Shown: positions 1 to 7,266, numbered from the stretch's first letter. The stretch: 24,039 bases of DNA from an uncultured Oscillospiraceae bacterium (GCA_900547455.1 URGV01000031.1:1-24039), one strand, 5' to 3'. Notes: generated by a model from the sequence alone, not told the origin. Numbers and translations: made by a program.

Positions 1-34
1 CCGGGGGATTCCAAAGGGCGCAGCCCTTGGCGCG

Positions 35-140
35 CCTTTGGTGACTTTCCCCGCGTCGGGAAAGTCACCCGGGGTGGAGGGGCGGAGCGCCCTCCCGGTG
101 GGTGCAGGGCGAAGCGCAGAGGAGGGCGTTGCCCTCCTCG
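35..140. repeat. Composite palindromic repeat, left copy
   Basis: This GC-rich stretch just beyond the 3' end of serS is built from hairpins in series. GGTGACTTTCCC (40-51) pairs with GGGAAAGTCACC (58-69). A GGAGGGGCG/CGCCCTCC hairpin lies at about 76-95, and GAGGAGGGC (119-127) pairs with GCCCTCCTC (131-139). The first hairpin and its neighbouring blocks (CTTTGGTGACTTTC, GAAAGTCACCCGGG, TGCAGGGCG, GCATCA) recur in inverted orientation at the right end of the window. This suggests a dispersed intergenic repeat. No U-tract follows on the minus strand, so none of the hairpins is a textbook terminator for serS. Confidence 0.7.
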
Positions 141-159
141 CATCAAGCCCAGCCCTGCG

Positions 160-1446
160 TTAAGGGCGAATCACATCCTTGCCGCCCATATACATCCGCA
201 GCGGCTCCGGGATGCGGACCGAACCGTCGTCGTTGAGGTTGTTCTCCAAAAATGCAATCAGCATGCGCGGCGGCGCAACGACGGTGTTGTTGAGGGTGTG
301 CGGCAGATAGGTCTGCTTGGTCTCCTTGTTCTTGACGCGGATGCCAAGGCGCCTAGCCTGCGCGTCGCCCAGGTTGGAGCAGCTGCCCACCTCAAAGTAT
401 TTCTGCTGGCGCGGGCTCCATGCCTCGACGTCCAGGCTCTTGACTTTTAAGTCCGCCAGGTCGCCCGAGCAGCACTCCAGGGTGCGTACCGGGATGTCCA
501 GCGAACGGAAGAAGTCGACGGTGTTCTGCCACAGCTTTTTAAACCAGTCCATGCTCTCCTCCGGCTTGCAGACGACAATCATCTCCTGCTTCTCAAACTG
601 GTGGATGCGGTAGACGCCGCGCTCCTCGATGCCGTGCGCGCCGACCTCTTTTCTAAAGCACGGGGAATAGCTGGTCAGTGTCTGCGGCAGCTGGGACTCG
701 TCGAGGATGGTGTCGATAAATTTGCCGATCATCGAGTGCTCGCTGGTGCCGATCAGGTACAGGTCCTCGCCCTCGATCTTGTACATCATGTTCTCCATCT
801 CGGCAAAGCTCATGACGCCGTTGACGACGCTGGAGCGGATCATGAACGGCGGGATGTAATAGGTGAATCCCCGGTCGATCATAAAATCTCTGGCGTAGGA
901 CAGGATGGCCGACTGCAGTCTGGCGATGTCGCCGCACAGGTAGTAGAAGCCGGTGCCGCTGGTCTTTCTGGCGCTGTCCAGATCGATGCCGTGCAGCCGC
1001 TCCATGATGTCGACATGGTATGGGATCTCAAACGGCGGCACAACCGGCTCGCCAAAGCGCTCGATCTCCACGTTTTCGCTGTCGTCCTTGCCGATCGGGA
1101 CCGACTCGTCGATGATGTTCGGGATGACCATCATCCGCTTTTTGATCTCCTCGGTCAGCTCGCCTTCCTTGACCTCCAGCTCCTCCAGCTCCTGGGCCAT
1201 GGCGGTGACCTGCGCCTTTACCTGCTCGGCCTCCTCCTTCTGGCCCTTGGCCATCAGGCCGCCGATCTGCTTGGAGAGGGTGTTGCGCTGGCCGCGCAGA
1301 TAGTCGCCGCGGGATTTTGCGTCGCGGAACTGTTTGTCCAGCTCCAGCACCTCATCGACCAGGACCAGCTTTTCGTCCTGAAATTTCTTTTTGATGTTTT
1401 CCTTTACAAGGTCCGGGTTGGAGCGGACCAGTCTGATATCCAGCAT
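160..1446 (-). CDS. serS: Serine--tRNA ligase (SerRS)
   Basis: Cytosolic class II aminoacyl-tRNA synthetase that charges tRNA-Ser with serine. The 428 residues match the family length. An N-terminal helical arm (about 1-110, rich in Lys/Glu heptads) that would contact the tRNA long variable arm is followed by the class II core. Motif 2 is CFRKEVGAHGIEERGVYR followed by HQFEKQE, and motif 3 is NNTVVAPPRMLIAFLENN. The ATG at 1446 has AAGGAGG at good spacing. The gene stands alone behind a T-box riboswitch, so its expression should rise when uncharged tRNA-Ser accumulates. Motif 2 reads GAHGIEERG instead of the G-x-AGRDTRG form common in E. coli-like SerRS, which suggests a divergent bacterial SerRS subtype; that point is from memory of the family. 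Confidence 0.96.
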   Translation of the reverse strand: MLDIRLVRSNPDLVKENIKKKFQDEKLVLVDEVLELDKQFRDAKSRGDYLRGQRNTLSKQIGGLMAKGQKEEAEQVKAQVTAMAQELEELEVKEGELTEEIKKRMMVIPNIIDESVPIGKDDSENVEIERFGEPVVPPFEIPYHVDIMERLHGIDLDSARKTSGTGFYYLCGDIARLQSAILSYARDFMIDRGFTYYIPPFMIRSSVVNGVMSFAEMENMMYKIEGEDLYLIGTSEHSMIGKFIDTILDESQLPQTLTSYSPCFRKEVGAHGIEERGVYRIHQFEKQEMIVVCKPEESMDWFKKLWQNTVDFFRSLDIPVRTLECCSGDLADLKVKSLDVEAWSPRQQKYFEVGSCSNLGDAQARRLGIRVKNKETKQTYLPHTLNNTVVAPPRMLIAFLENNLNDDGSVRIPEPLRMYMGGKDVIRP

Positions 1447-1509
1447 GGTGATATCCTCCTTGACAAAATTGTTTTGATAGCCGTTCCACTCTGCCGGGCG
1501 GGATCAAAC

Positions 1510-1546
1510 AAAAAAATCCTCCCGCCCAAAAACATGGGACGAAAGG
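1510..1546 (-). terminator. Regulated terminator of the serS T-box
   Basis: On the minus strand CCTTTCGTCC (1546-1537) pairs with GGGCGGGAGG (1527-1518), allowing G-U pairs, and is followed by a run of U (1516-1510). It lies between the T-box sequence and the serS ribosome binding site, as expected for transcription attenuation. Confidence 0.85.
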
Positions 1547-1740
1547 AACTTTTCCGTGTTGCCACCCAAATTGCGCCCTCCCAAACAGGAAAGCGCCACT
1601 CGTTGCCGGCGCTTTATGGGGCGCCTCCCCCCGGCTTTCACCGGACGCTCTGGAAGTGGAAATCGACTCTCTGCCTGCCGGCTCACACCTGCCGCCGGCT
1701 CTCTGCAAGGCTTATCTTGAGACGACCTTTTCCGTCATCG
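1510..1740 (-). promoter_or_regulatory. T-box riboswitch, serine (UCC specifier), upstream of serS
   Basis: Read on the minus strand, the leader has the standard T-box order. A Stem I with the CAGAGAGCCGG motif and a GTGAGCCGGC return arm starts near 1705. A specifier region reads TTTCCACTTCC, with UCC (Ser) at 1660-1658 followed by the usual purine. A T-box sequence TGGGTGGCAACACGG lies near 1568-1554, followed by a terminator. UCC agrees with the downstream seryl-tRNA synthetase. The 3' end of uncharged tRNA-Ser would pair with the TGGC bulge and favour the antiterminator. The exact specifier register is my alignment by eye. Confidence 0.92.
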
Positions 1741-1763
1741 CGCGCTTTTTCTATTTCAAGGTT

Positions 1764-1793
1764 ATTATATACCCTTCCCCGAGGATTTGTAAA
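1764..1793 (-). promoter_or_regulatory. Sigma-A type promoter of serS
   Basis: TTTACA (1793-1788), an 18-nt spacer and a perfect TATAAT (1769-1764) stand just upstream of the T-box leader on the minus strand. Confidence 0.75.
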
Positions 1794-1903
1794 GGGGATT
1801 TTGGGAGAAACTCTCCTCTTTTTTGTTTTCCCAAAAGCGCAAGGGGTAAAAACTTCTCCGTCACAAGTCTTTTCTTGCACATTAGATTCCTTTTTTAAGC
1901 CAC

Positions 1904-1932
1904 AAAAAGGGAGGGGCCCCTTTGCCCCTCCC
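1904..1932 (-). terminator. Intrinsic terminator of the 352-residue membrane-anchored protein gene
   Basis: GGGAGGGGC (1909-1917) and GCCCCTCCC (1924-1932) form a perfect 9-bp stem. On the minus strand it is followed by UUUUU (1908-1904). It lies immediately after the stop codon of the minus-strand gene ending at 1940. Confidence 0.85.
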
Positions 1933-1939
1933 GCAAACA

Positions 1940-2998
1940 TTATTTCACCAGAATCTGACTGTCGGCGGCAGCGCCGCTGTCGCTGCTGCGAATCCAGCCG
2001 TCCTTGACAGTAAAGGTGGTCCTGCTGACCTCCTGCTCATAGGTAAAGCCGTTCTCGTCCTGCACCCGCATGACAAAGCTGACGACATCCCCCTCTTTGA
2101 GCCCGCCCAGCGTGCCCTGCCAGGTGTTGGGGTACTCGGTGTTGTTCGAGCTGTAGACCTTGAGCACCGAACCGTCGGGCTGCACCTCTTTCTGTACGGA
2201 GGTTTCCTGCTGCTCCGACTCTGTCTGTTCACCGCTCTGGCCAAGCTGCCGTGTCTCCACCTCGTCGCCGTTGAGGTAGAGACTAATGCTGGCTCCGGTC
2301 ATCTCAGGGCCGTTTGATGCGCCGCCTGCGTCATAGCTGGTCATCAGGCTGACCTTGGCATAGGCGGTGTAATCGATGGAGGATTTGTTCGCCGAACCGA
2401 CCTCAAAGCTCTCAAAGCCGCCCTCCATCTGGGGGTGCAGCAGCTTTAATCCCCAGACCGCGCTCTGATCCTGCAGCTTTTCCTGGCGGATGGCGGTGCC
2501 GTCCTGCATCTCGACGGTCAGCGAGACATAGTCCACCAATGGGATAGTCATCTTCGCCTCGTACACGCCGGACTCCACCCGCTCGGCGTCCACGCTGCGC
2601 TCCTCAAAGCCCTCGGTATCGAACACCATGTCGTAGCCCTGATCTTTGGCCGAATGGCCGGTGCAGCGCAGCCGCACCTGGGTCTGATCGTCAAACTCTT
2701 TCGGCATGATGCGCACCGTCATCTCCATCGTCTGGTTCTGCTGGCTGCACTCGCCCCAGATCACCTTGTAGTCCGAGACGATGCTGGCGCTCTTTTCTGC
2801 GGTCTGGGTGATGGTGGTGATGGCGGAATTGAGGGTGGAGTTGATGTCGCTGTCGATGCTGGTGACCGAATGCTGCACCGCGCTCAGGTTGTCCTCCAGC
2901 TTTCTCACCCGCGCTAAAGTCACCGCGGAAAAGCTGACCGAGGAGACCGCGATCAGGCAGAGGAAAACGACCGCCGCTGTCTTCCATTTTTTATTCAT
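1940..2998 (-). CDS. Membrane-anchored extracellular protein of unknown function
   Basis: I do not recognise the family. The 352-residue protein starts MNKKWK and has one hydrophobic segment (about residues 7-28), best read as an uncleaved signal anchor. A short helical, probably coiled-coil stretch follows (about 30-75, VRKLEDNLSAVQHSVTSIDS). The rest (about 80-352) is rich in beta-forming and polar residues. It holds repeated blocks that look like paired beta-sandwich modules, for example MTVRIMPKEF and VSLTVEMQDG, and a Gln/Glu-rich linker near 250. No catalytic motif is visible. The inferred topology is a cell-surface protein. It has its own promoter and terminator, so it is probably monocistronic. 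It lies divergent from the alpha/beta hydrolase gene. Confidence 0.85.
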   Translation of the reverse strand: MNKKWKTAAVVFLCLIAVSSVSFSAVTLARVRKLEDNLSAVQHSVTSIDSDINSTLNSAITTITQTAEKSASIVSDYKVIWGECSQQNQTMEMTVRIMPKEFDDQTQVRLRCTGHSAKDQGYDMVFDTEGFEERSVDAERVESGVYEAKMTIPLVDYVSLTVEMQDGTAIRQEKLQDQSAVWGLKLLHPQMEGGFESFEVGSANKSSIDYTAYAKVSLMTSYDAGGASNGPEMTGASISLYLNGDEVETRQLGQSGEQTESEQQETSVQKEVQPDGSVLKVYSSNNTEYPNTWQGTLGGLKEGDVVSFVMRVQDENGFTYEQEVSRTTFTVKDGWIRSSDSGAAADSQILVK

Positions 2999-3087
2999 GC
3001 ATGGTTCCTCCTTCTATCGTAAAAGGCGGCGGCGCTGCGGCCGTCGGTCCTGTCTGTTTCAAAAAGGAAATTGTCCTTCCTACCAAA

Positions 3088-3116
3088 AGTATACCGGATT
3101 TTGACAGCGATTGCAA
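3088..3116 (-). promoter_or_regulatory. Promoter of the 352-residue membrane-anchored protein gene
   Basis: On the minus strand TTGCAA (3116-3111) and TATACT (3093-3088) are separated by 17 nt, about 90 bp upstream of the ATG at 2998. Confidence 0.65.
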
Positions 3117-3123
3117 GTTCCAT

Positions 3124-3152
3124 TTGCCTGTTATAAATTTCCATAGTATAAT
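3124..3152 (+). promoter_or_regulatory. Promoter of the alpha/beta hydrolase gene
   Basis: TTGCCT (3124-3129), a 17-nt spacer and a perfect TATAAT (3147-3152) lie 42 bp before the ATG at 3194. The element diverges from the minus-strand promoter at 3088-3116, so the two genes share a divergent control region. Confidence 0.65.
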
Positions 3153-3193
3153 GGTTTTGTAAACTTTTTAAGCTCGTAAAAGGAGGTCTTTCG

Positions 3194-3931
3194 ATGAGCG
3201 ACACCCGCCAGGAATTTTTGCACAACAGCGGAGCCAACATTTTTTATTCCGAATACTTCCCTGCAGACCCGCAGGCCCCCACCCTCATCCTGCTGCACGG
3301 CAACGGGGAGGACCACACCTATTTTGTCAAGCAGATCCCTGCCTTTTCCCCGCACTTCCGTCTGGTGCTGATGGACACCCGCGGACAGGGACAGTCCACC
3401 GGCGGGGACGGAGAACTCAACTTCTCGGTCTTTGCCGCCGACCTGCTGGCCCTGATGGACCATTTGCAGATTGCAAAGGCGCACCTGCTGGGCTTTTCGG
3501 ACGGGGGCAATCTGGCGCTGACCTTCGCCCTTGCCCATCCCGAGCGGGTGCAGTCGCTGATCCTCAACGGCGCAAACCTTGAGCCCGGCGGCGTCAAGCT
3601 CTCCACCCAGCTGCCCATCGTGCTGGGATACGGCTGCTGCCGCCTGCTTTCCCCTTTCTCGCACAAGGCCCGGCAAAACGGCGCGGTGCTGGGGCTGATG
3701 GTCAACCATCCGCACATCCCGTCGCAGGCGCTTGCTGCCCTGACCATGCCGGCACTGGTGATTGTCGGCGAGCGGGACATGATCCGCGACCGCCACAGCC
3801 AGCTCATCGCACGCTCGTTGCCAAACGCGCAGTTTGTGCGCATTCCTGGCGGCGACCATTTCTGCGCAGCCAAGTGTCCGGAAGCGTTTAACCGCGCGGT
3901 CCTCTCCTTTTTGCAAAATCTTCCCGCATAA
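3194..3931 (+). CDS. Alpha/beta hydrolase fold protein
   Basis: A 245-residue cytosolic hydrolase of the single-domain alpha/beta fold. The oxyanion-hole motif HGNGE is near residues 35-39. The nucleophile elbow GFSDGG places the serine at about 102. The acid is Asp in GERDM (about 195) and the histidine is in GGDHF (about 222), giving the full Ser-Asp-His triad in order. There is no signal peptide and the lid is short. The substrate cannot be read from sequence; esters, lactones or carbon-carbon bonds (MhpC-like) are all possible. AGGAGG lies 7-8 nt before the ATG. Whether the deacetylase gene 68 bp downstream is co-transcribed is unclear. Confidence 0.92.
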   Translation: MSDTRQEFLHNSGANIFYSEYFPADPQAPTLILLHGNGEDHTYFVKQIPAFSPHFRLVLMDTRGQGQSTGGDGELNFSVFAADLLALMDHLQIAKAHLLGFSDGGNLALTFALAHPERVQSLILNGANLEPGGVKLSTQLPIVLGYGCCRLLSPFSHKARQNGAVLGLMVNHPHIPSQALAALTMPALVIVGERDMIRDRHSQLIARSLPNAQFVRIPGGDHFCAAKCPEAFNRAVLSFLQNLPA

Positions 3932-3999
3932 AAGTTCCCTCCCTTTAGGGATAGTCCGCCTGTTTTCCGCATAAGATTGCGGAGAAAGGGGGCTTTTTT

Positions 4000-4776
4000 A
4001 TGAAAATTTTCACCCTGCGCGCCAGGACCCTTCTCCCGCTGGCGGCTGTCGGGGGCGCGTTGCTGCTGGGGCTTGCGGCAGTTTTTCTTGTGCCACCGGT
4101 GCAGTCGGCCTTCTCCTCCACCTCCGGGCGGCAGCTTCCCATCTATTCGGTGCAGACCGATGAAAAGAAGGCTGCGCTCGGCATCAACTGCGCCTGGGAC
4201 GACGCCGACATCCTGCCCATGATCTCCACCCTGCAAGAGTACGACGTCAAAGCCACCTTCTTCCTGCTGGGGGAGTGGGCCGCCAAATACCCTGCCGCCG
4301 CCCGGACCATCGCGCTGGCCGGGCAGGAAATCGGCAGCCACGCCAACACCCACCGCGACCTGGACACCTTGAGCGAGGAGGAAATCCTACAGGAGATCGC
4401 CTCCTCCTGCCAGAACATCGAGGAGTCCTGCGGGGTCAGGCCGGTTCTGCTGCGCCCGCCGTCCGGCAGCTACAATGACGCGGTCATTCAGTGCATCCAC
4501 CGCTCCAGCTGTATCCCCATCCAGTGGAATCTGGACACACTGGACTGGCAGGGACTTAGTGCCGAAGAAATCGCCGCGCGGGTGTCCCGCCAGCTGCAGC
4601 CCGGCAGCATCCTGCTGCTGCACGCCGGCGCAGAATATTCCGCCGAAGCGCTGCCGCTGATTTTGCAGACCGCCCGGCAGATGGGCTACCAGCTTGTGCC
4701 GGTCGGGGAGCTCATCGACCCGGACAGCGACACGGTCGACCACACCGGCATGCAGCTTGCCGCTCCCGCATCCTAG
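4000..4776 (+). CDS. PdaB-like polysaccharide deacetylase (NodB domain), sporulation type
   Basis: A 258-residue carbohydrate esterase family 4 protein with an N-terminal membrane anchor (about 13-33) and a NodB domain (about 58-245). Motif 1 is INCAWDD (Asp at 67/68), the form typical of the sporulation PdaB/YlxY group instead of TFDDG. Motif 2 is GSHANTH (His 114 and 118, metal ligands). Motif 3 is RPPSGSY, motif 4 is DTLDW and motif 5 is LLLHAG (His about 208). Such enzymes act outside the membrane on peptidoglycan amino sugars; in B. subtilis PdaB is needed for stable spore cortex. A role in cortex here is inference from the family. ATAG plus CATAAGAT (3951-3977) vaguely resembles a sporulation promoter but is too weak to call. 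Two details differ from the common form: Ser in motif 3 (RPPSG, not RAPYG) and Ala after the motif 5 His. Confidence 0.88.
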   Translation: MKIFTLRARTLLPLAAVGGALLLGLAAVFLVPPVQSAFSSTSGRQLPIYSVQTDEKKAALGINCAWDDADILPMISTLQEYDVKATFFLLGEWAAKYPAAARTIALAGQEIGSHANTHRDLDTLSEEEILQEIASSCQNIEESCGVRPVLLRPPSGSYNDAVIQCIHRSSCIPIQWNLDTLDWQGLSAEEIAARVSRQLQPGSILLLHAGAEYSAEALPLILQTARQMGYQLVPVGELIDPDSDTVDHTGMQLAAPAS

Positions 4777-4871
4777 TATACTGATTTTGTCTTTTATTAA
4801 ACTAATTGCTGCAAAATTTAACTAAAAAGGCAATTCCATCCTATTTTATTCACTTGAAGGAATTTTAATAT

Positions 4872-4901
4872 TTGTAAAACAATAAATTACGACATTATAC
4901 A
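4872..4901 (+). promoter_or_regulatory. Possible promoter of the lipoprotein gene
   Basis: TTGTAA (4872-4877) and TATACA (4896-4901), 18 nt apart, lie in the AT-rich interval before the lipoprotein gene. The match is moderate. The transcript would begin just before the hairpin at 4921-4967. Confidence 0.4.
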
Positions 4902-4920
4902 CAGCCCATTCATCTTTCTG

Positions 4921-4967
4921 CTGTATGGCATAGGTACGGTGCGGGAGGGCCGTACCGTATCATACAG
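4921..4967 (+). promoter_or_regulatory. Long 5'-UTR hairpin next to the ribosome binding site of the lipoprotein gene
   Basis: CTGTATG (4921-4927) pairs with CATACAG (4961-4967), and GGTACGG (4933-4939) pairs with CCGTACC (4950-4956), around a purine-rich loop with an internal loop between the two helices. The stem ends one base before the ribosome binding site AAGGGAG (4968-4974), and six T residues lie between that site and the ATG. It could restrict translation, stabilise the mRNA, or act as a terminator, although the U-run is displaced by several bases. Confidence 0.6.
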
Positions 4968-4982
4968 AAGGGAGTTTTTTCG

Positions 4983-5543
4983 ATGAAAAATCTTTTTGCC
5001 GTATTGCTTGCATCGCTGATGCTGTTTTCTTTTGCCGCCTGTTCTTCCGAGACTGACAGCAGCTCCGATACAAACCAGAGCAATGTAGAGACGGTCACAA
5101 CCGATGAGGAATCCGGCTCCGACTCCACCGAGGAGACAACCGACGAGACCGATTCCGAGACCGCTGCCGACGCGACCGATGAAACCGGCACCGACGCAAG
5201 CGACGAGACCGGCAGCGATGAGACCGGCTCCGACCAAACCGATGAAACAGGCAGCAGCGAGACCGGCTCCGCAACCAATACCGGTGTCTATACCGGCACA
5301 GCTGATCCCGCCGAGGAGCAGACCATCACCGGCACCATCCTGGACGCGACAATGAACACCGTGACCATCCAGACCGAGGATGGCGAGGAGCTTTCCTTCT
5401 CCATCCCGGACGATGCGGATGAGACGGAGGTGGACGGCATGACCGTCGGCGACACACTGGAGATTACTTACACCGGCACCATCGACGGCACCGACACCTC
5501 GGGCGCCACCGTTGTCAAGCTGGTTCAGACCAGCGCGCAGTAG
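4983..5543 (+). CDS. Acidic low-complexity lipoprotein of unknown function
   Basis: A 186-residue secreted lipoprotein. The signal peptide (MKNLFAVLLASLMLFSFAAC) ends in a lipobox with Cys 20, the expected lipidation site for Lgt, which is encoded at 17646-18749. Residues about 21-105 are an extremely acidic Ser/Thr/Asp/Glu/Gly linker with repeated DETGS/DETGT units, probably disordered or wall-spanning. Residues about 106-186 form a small beta-rich domain (ITGTILDATMNTVTIQTEDG, then a TYTG-TIDG pattern). Similar domains are common in clostridial lipoproteins, but no function is known to me. It is preceded by a strong hairpin and followed by a strong terminator, so it is a single-gene unit. 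The repeat tract may vary in length between strains. Confidence 0.88.
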   Translation: MKNLFAVLLASLMLFSFAACSSETDSSSDTNQSNVETVTTDEESGSDSTEETTDETDSETAADATDETGTDASDETGSDETGSDQTDETGSSETGSATNTGVYTGTADPAEEQTITGTILDATMNTVTIQTEDGEELSFSIPDDADETEVDGMTVGDTLEITYTGTIDGTDTSGATVVKLVQTSAQ

Positions 5544-5587
5544 TTTTTTCTGCAATCTTCCTTATCTTTTCGACATACACTCTTCCA

Positions 5588-5624
5588 GAGGGAAGGCGGG
5601 GTTTTTCCCCGCCTTCCCTCTTTT
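5588..5624 (+). terminator. Intrinsic terminator of the lipoprotein gene
   Basis: A perfect 14-bp stem, GAGGGAAGGCGGGG (5588-5601) with CCCCGCCTTCCCTC (5607-5620), has a TTTTT loop and is followed by TTTT. It lies 45 bp after the stop codon. Confidence 0.92.
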
Positions 5625-5685
5625 GCGCATAAAATTCCCTCTCTCTGTCCATGCTGACAGAAAAACAAAAGGGGGCCTTTTGCCG

Positions 5686-6588
5686 ATGTTTTCTTCCATG
5701 CGCCTGCGCGCTTTTCTGATGGCGTTCACCTCCGCCTTTCTCTGCTTCATCGTCTTTTGGATGGCGGTGCTGCTGCTCAATCCCACCGCCGTTTCCTCCT
5801 CCCGTCAGCAGGAGGAGGTACCTTTGGAGCAGGGCGGCTCGCTCTATCTGCCCACCAAATCCGACTGCATGACCCTGCTGCTGTGTGAGGAGGGGGAGCA
5901 TCCCTCCCTCTTTTTCCTGCTGCGCTTTGACCCGGTGGAGGGGCGCATTCCCATCTTCGCCTTCCCGCAGCAGCTGGTGCTCACCCATAAGCAGGTTGCC
6001 GAACCGGCCGAAAAAATCTTTGCCGCCCACGGCATCGAGGGCATCCGGCAGGCGCTGCAGGAGAGCTGGAACCTTCCGGTCGACCGCTACCTGATGCTCT
6101 CCAAGGAGGCCGCCCAGGAGCTGCTGCAGCAGTTTGGCCCCACCGCCCTCACCCTGTCCGAGCAGGTCGAGCTGACCGTCGGCGGCATCGGCATCACGCT
6201 GGAAAAGGGGGTGCAGCTGCTGGACGGGCAGTGGCTGTGGGAGCTGCTGCGCAAGGAGGTTCCTGCCGACACCCTGCTGCAGTGCGAGCTGCTGCCCGAG
6301 CTGATGGCGCTGTGCATCAACCAGCACCTGGAATATCTGCAGCAGGATTACTCCTCCAGCCTTTTTTCCGCCGCCGTCAACGCCGGGACCAGCGACCTGA
6401 TCTTCTCCGACTACGACACCCGCCGGCAGGCCGCTGCCTTTCTCTCCCAACTCTCCGAGGAGCCGGCGCAGCCGCTGACAGCGGCGTTTGTGCGCAATCC
6501 CGACGCCACCCTCTCCCTCTCCGCCGACAGCCTGCAAGCAGTCTTGGCCGCCTTTGGCGCGCAGGCCGCCCCGACACAAAGCTCTTGA
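5686..6588 (+). CDS. Divergent LytR-CpsA-Psr (LCP)-like membrane protein
   Basis: Start chosen at ATG 5686 (GGGGG ribosome binding site at 5671); upstream in-frame codons run back through the preceding terminator. The 300-residue protein has one N-terminal membrane segment (about 8-31) and an extracellular domain. The order of conserved LCP blocks can be traced: DCMTLLL, then LLRFDPVEGRIPIFAFP, then GIEGIRQALQ with LPVDRYLMLS, then QLLDGQWLWELLRK. LCP enzymes transfer undecaprenyl-linked glycopolymers to peptidoglycan. Here the PRDT-type arginine is replaced (FAFPQQL) and the later R-x-x-D-x-x-R cluster is not evident, so phosphotransferase activity is doubtful. The assignment rests on motif order only; an unrelated secreted protein is possible. 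Confidence 0.6.
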   Translation: MFSSMRLRAFLMAFTSAFLCFIVFWMAVLLLNPTAVSSSRQQEEVPLEQGGSLYLPTKSDCMTLLLCEEGEHPSLFFLLRFDPVEGRIPIFAFPQQLVLTHKQVAEPAEKIFAAHGIEGIRQALQESWNLPVDRYLMLSKEAAQELLQQFGPTALTLSEQVELTVGGIGITLEKGVQLLDGQWLWELLRKEVPADTLLQCELLPELMALCINQHLEYLQQDYSSSLFSAAVNAGTSDLIFSDYDTRRQAAAFLSQLSEEPAQPLTAAFVRNPDATLSLSADSLQAVLAAFGAQAAPTQSS

Positions 6589-6612
6589 CAAGCGGCGCAA
6601 ATTGGGTATGAT
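6585..6612 (+). promoter_or_regulatory. Promoter of the flavin-reductase-like gene
   Basis: A perfect TTGACA (6585-6590), a 16-nt spacer and TATGAT (6607-6612). The -35 overlaps the stop codon of the LCP-like gene. Confidence 0.75.
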
Positions 6613-6648
6613 GAATAGTGGAAGGTTTTTACAAAGGAGGATTTTTCC

Positions 6649-7167
6649 ATGAGTCAACTTCACCCGATCCCCGTTTCTGAACTGCATCAAAACGTCTTCA
6701 CCGCCATCGGCAAGGAGTGGATGCTGATCACCGCCGAAACCGAAAAGGACGGCAAACCGACAGCCAACACCATGACTGCCAGCTGGGGCGGGCTGGGCCG
6801 CCTGTGGAACAAGGACGTGGCCTTTGCCTTTATTCGCCCGCAGCGCTACACCAAGGAATTTGTCGACAACGCCGACACCTTCTCCCTGTGTTTTTTTGGC
6901 GGGGAAAAGATGCAGGAGCTGGGATACCTTGGCACCGTCTCCGGACGGGACGAGGACAAAATCGCCAAATCCGGTCTGACCCTCACCCACATCGACGGTG
7001 TTCCCTGCTTTGAGGAGGCCACCACCGTGCTGCTCTGCCGCAAGATGTATGTCCAGACGCTGCGCGAGGACTGCTTTACCGACCGCGCGGTGATGGAGAA
7101 CAGCTACCCGCAGCGCGACTTCCACGACGTCTATGTCGCCGAGATTATGAAGGTGCTGGTCAAGTAA
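6649..7167 (+). CDS. Flavin reductase-like domain protein (FMN-binding split barrel)
   Basis: A 172-residue soluble protein of the DIM6/NTAB flavin-reductase-like family. The N-terminal half contains the typical split-barrel pattern: W-M-L-I-T, then NTMTASWGG for FMN phosphate contact, a VAFAFIRPQRYTKEF strand-helix unit and a FSLCFFG strand. The C-terminal half has EATTVLLCRKMY and a final HDVYVAEI strand. Members bind FMN and act as NAD(P)H:flavin oxidoreductases or as electron carriers; the partner is not known here. AGGAGG precedes the ATG. It is transcribed alone from a near-consensus promoter. Confidence 0.88.
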   Translation: MSQLHPIPVSELHQNVFTAIGKEWMLITAETEKDGKPTANTMTASWGGLGRLWNKDVAFAFIRPQRYTKEFVDNADTFSLCFFGGEKMQELGYLGTVSGRDEDKIAKSGLTLTHIDGVPCFEEATTVLLCRKMYVQTLREDCFTDRAVMENSYPQRDFHDVYVAEIMKVLVK

Positions 7168-7221
7168 ATTTCCCATCGAAAACACAGACGGCTGCCGGAA
7201 ACCCATTCGGCGGCGCTTTGC

Positions 7222-7266
7222 AAAAAAAATGCTGAAAAGGCGATCGCTCCCCTTTTCAGCATTTTT
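7222..7266. terminator. Bidirectional terminator between the flavin-reductase-like and DedA genes
   Basis: A 14-bp perfect stem, AAATGCTGAAAAGG (7227-7240) with CCTTTTCAGCATTT (7251-7264), is flanked by an A-run on the left and a T-run on the right. It can therefore end both converging transcripts. The stop codon of the DedA gene (7256-7258) lies inside the stem. Confidence 0.88.

Noticed and set aside
601..2007. Long plus-strand open frame (468 codons) across the serS region
   Set aside because: It is antisense to serS and its T-box, with Leu/Ala/Val-biased composition typical of a shadow frame in GC-rich DNA.
3949..3977. Possible sigma-E/K promoter (ATA-N16-CATAAGAT) before the PdaB-like gene
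   Set aside because: The match is weak, and CATAAGAT lies inside a small CCGCA/TGCGG hairpin. The resemblance may be chance.
5100..5280. Short regular repeats that could suggest a CRISPR-like array
   Set aside because: The repeats are in frame inside the lipoprotein ORF, short and imperfect, with no unique spacers.
5515..7206. 563-codon minus-strand open frame
   Set aside because: It runs antisense through two supported plus-strand genes (LCP-like and flavin-reductase-like) and the lipoprotein terminator, with Gly/His/Gln-rich composition. No family is recognisable.
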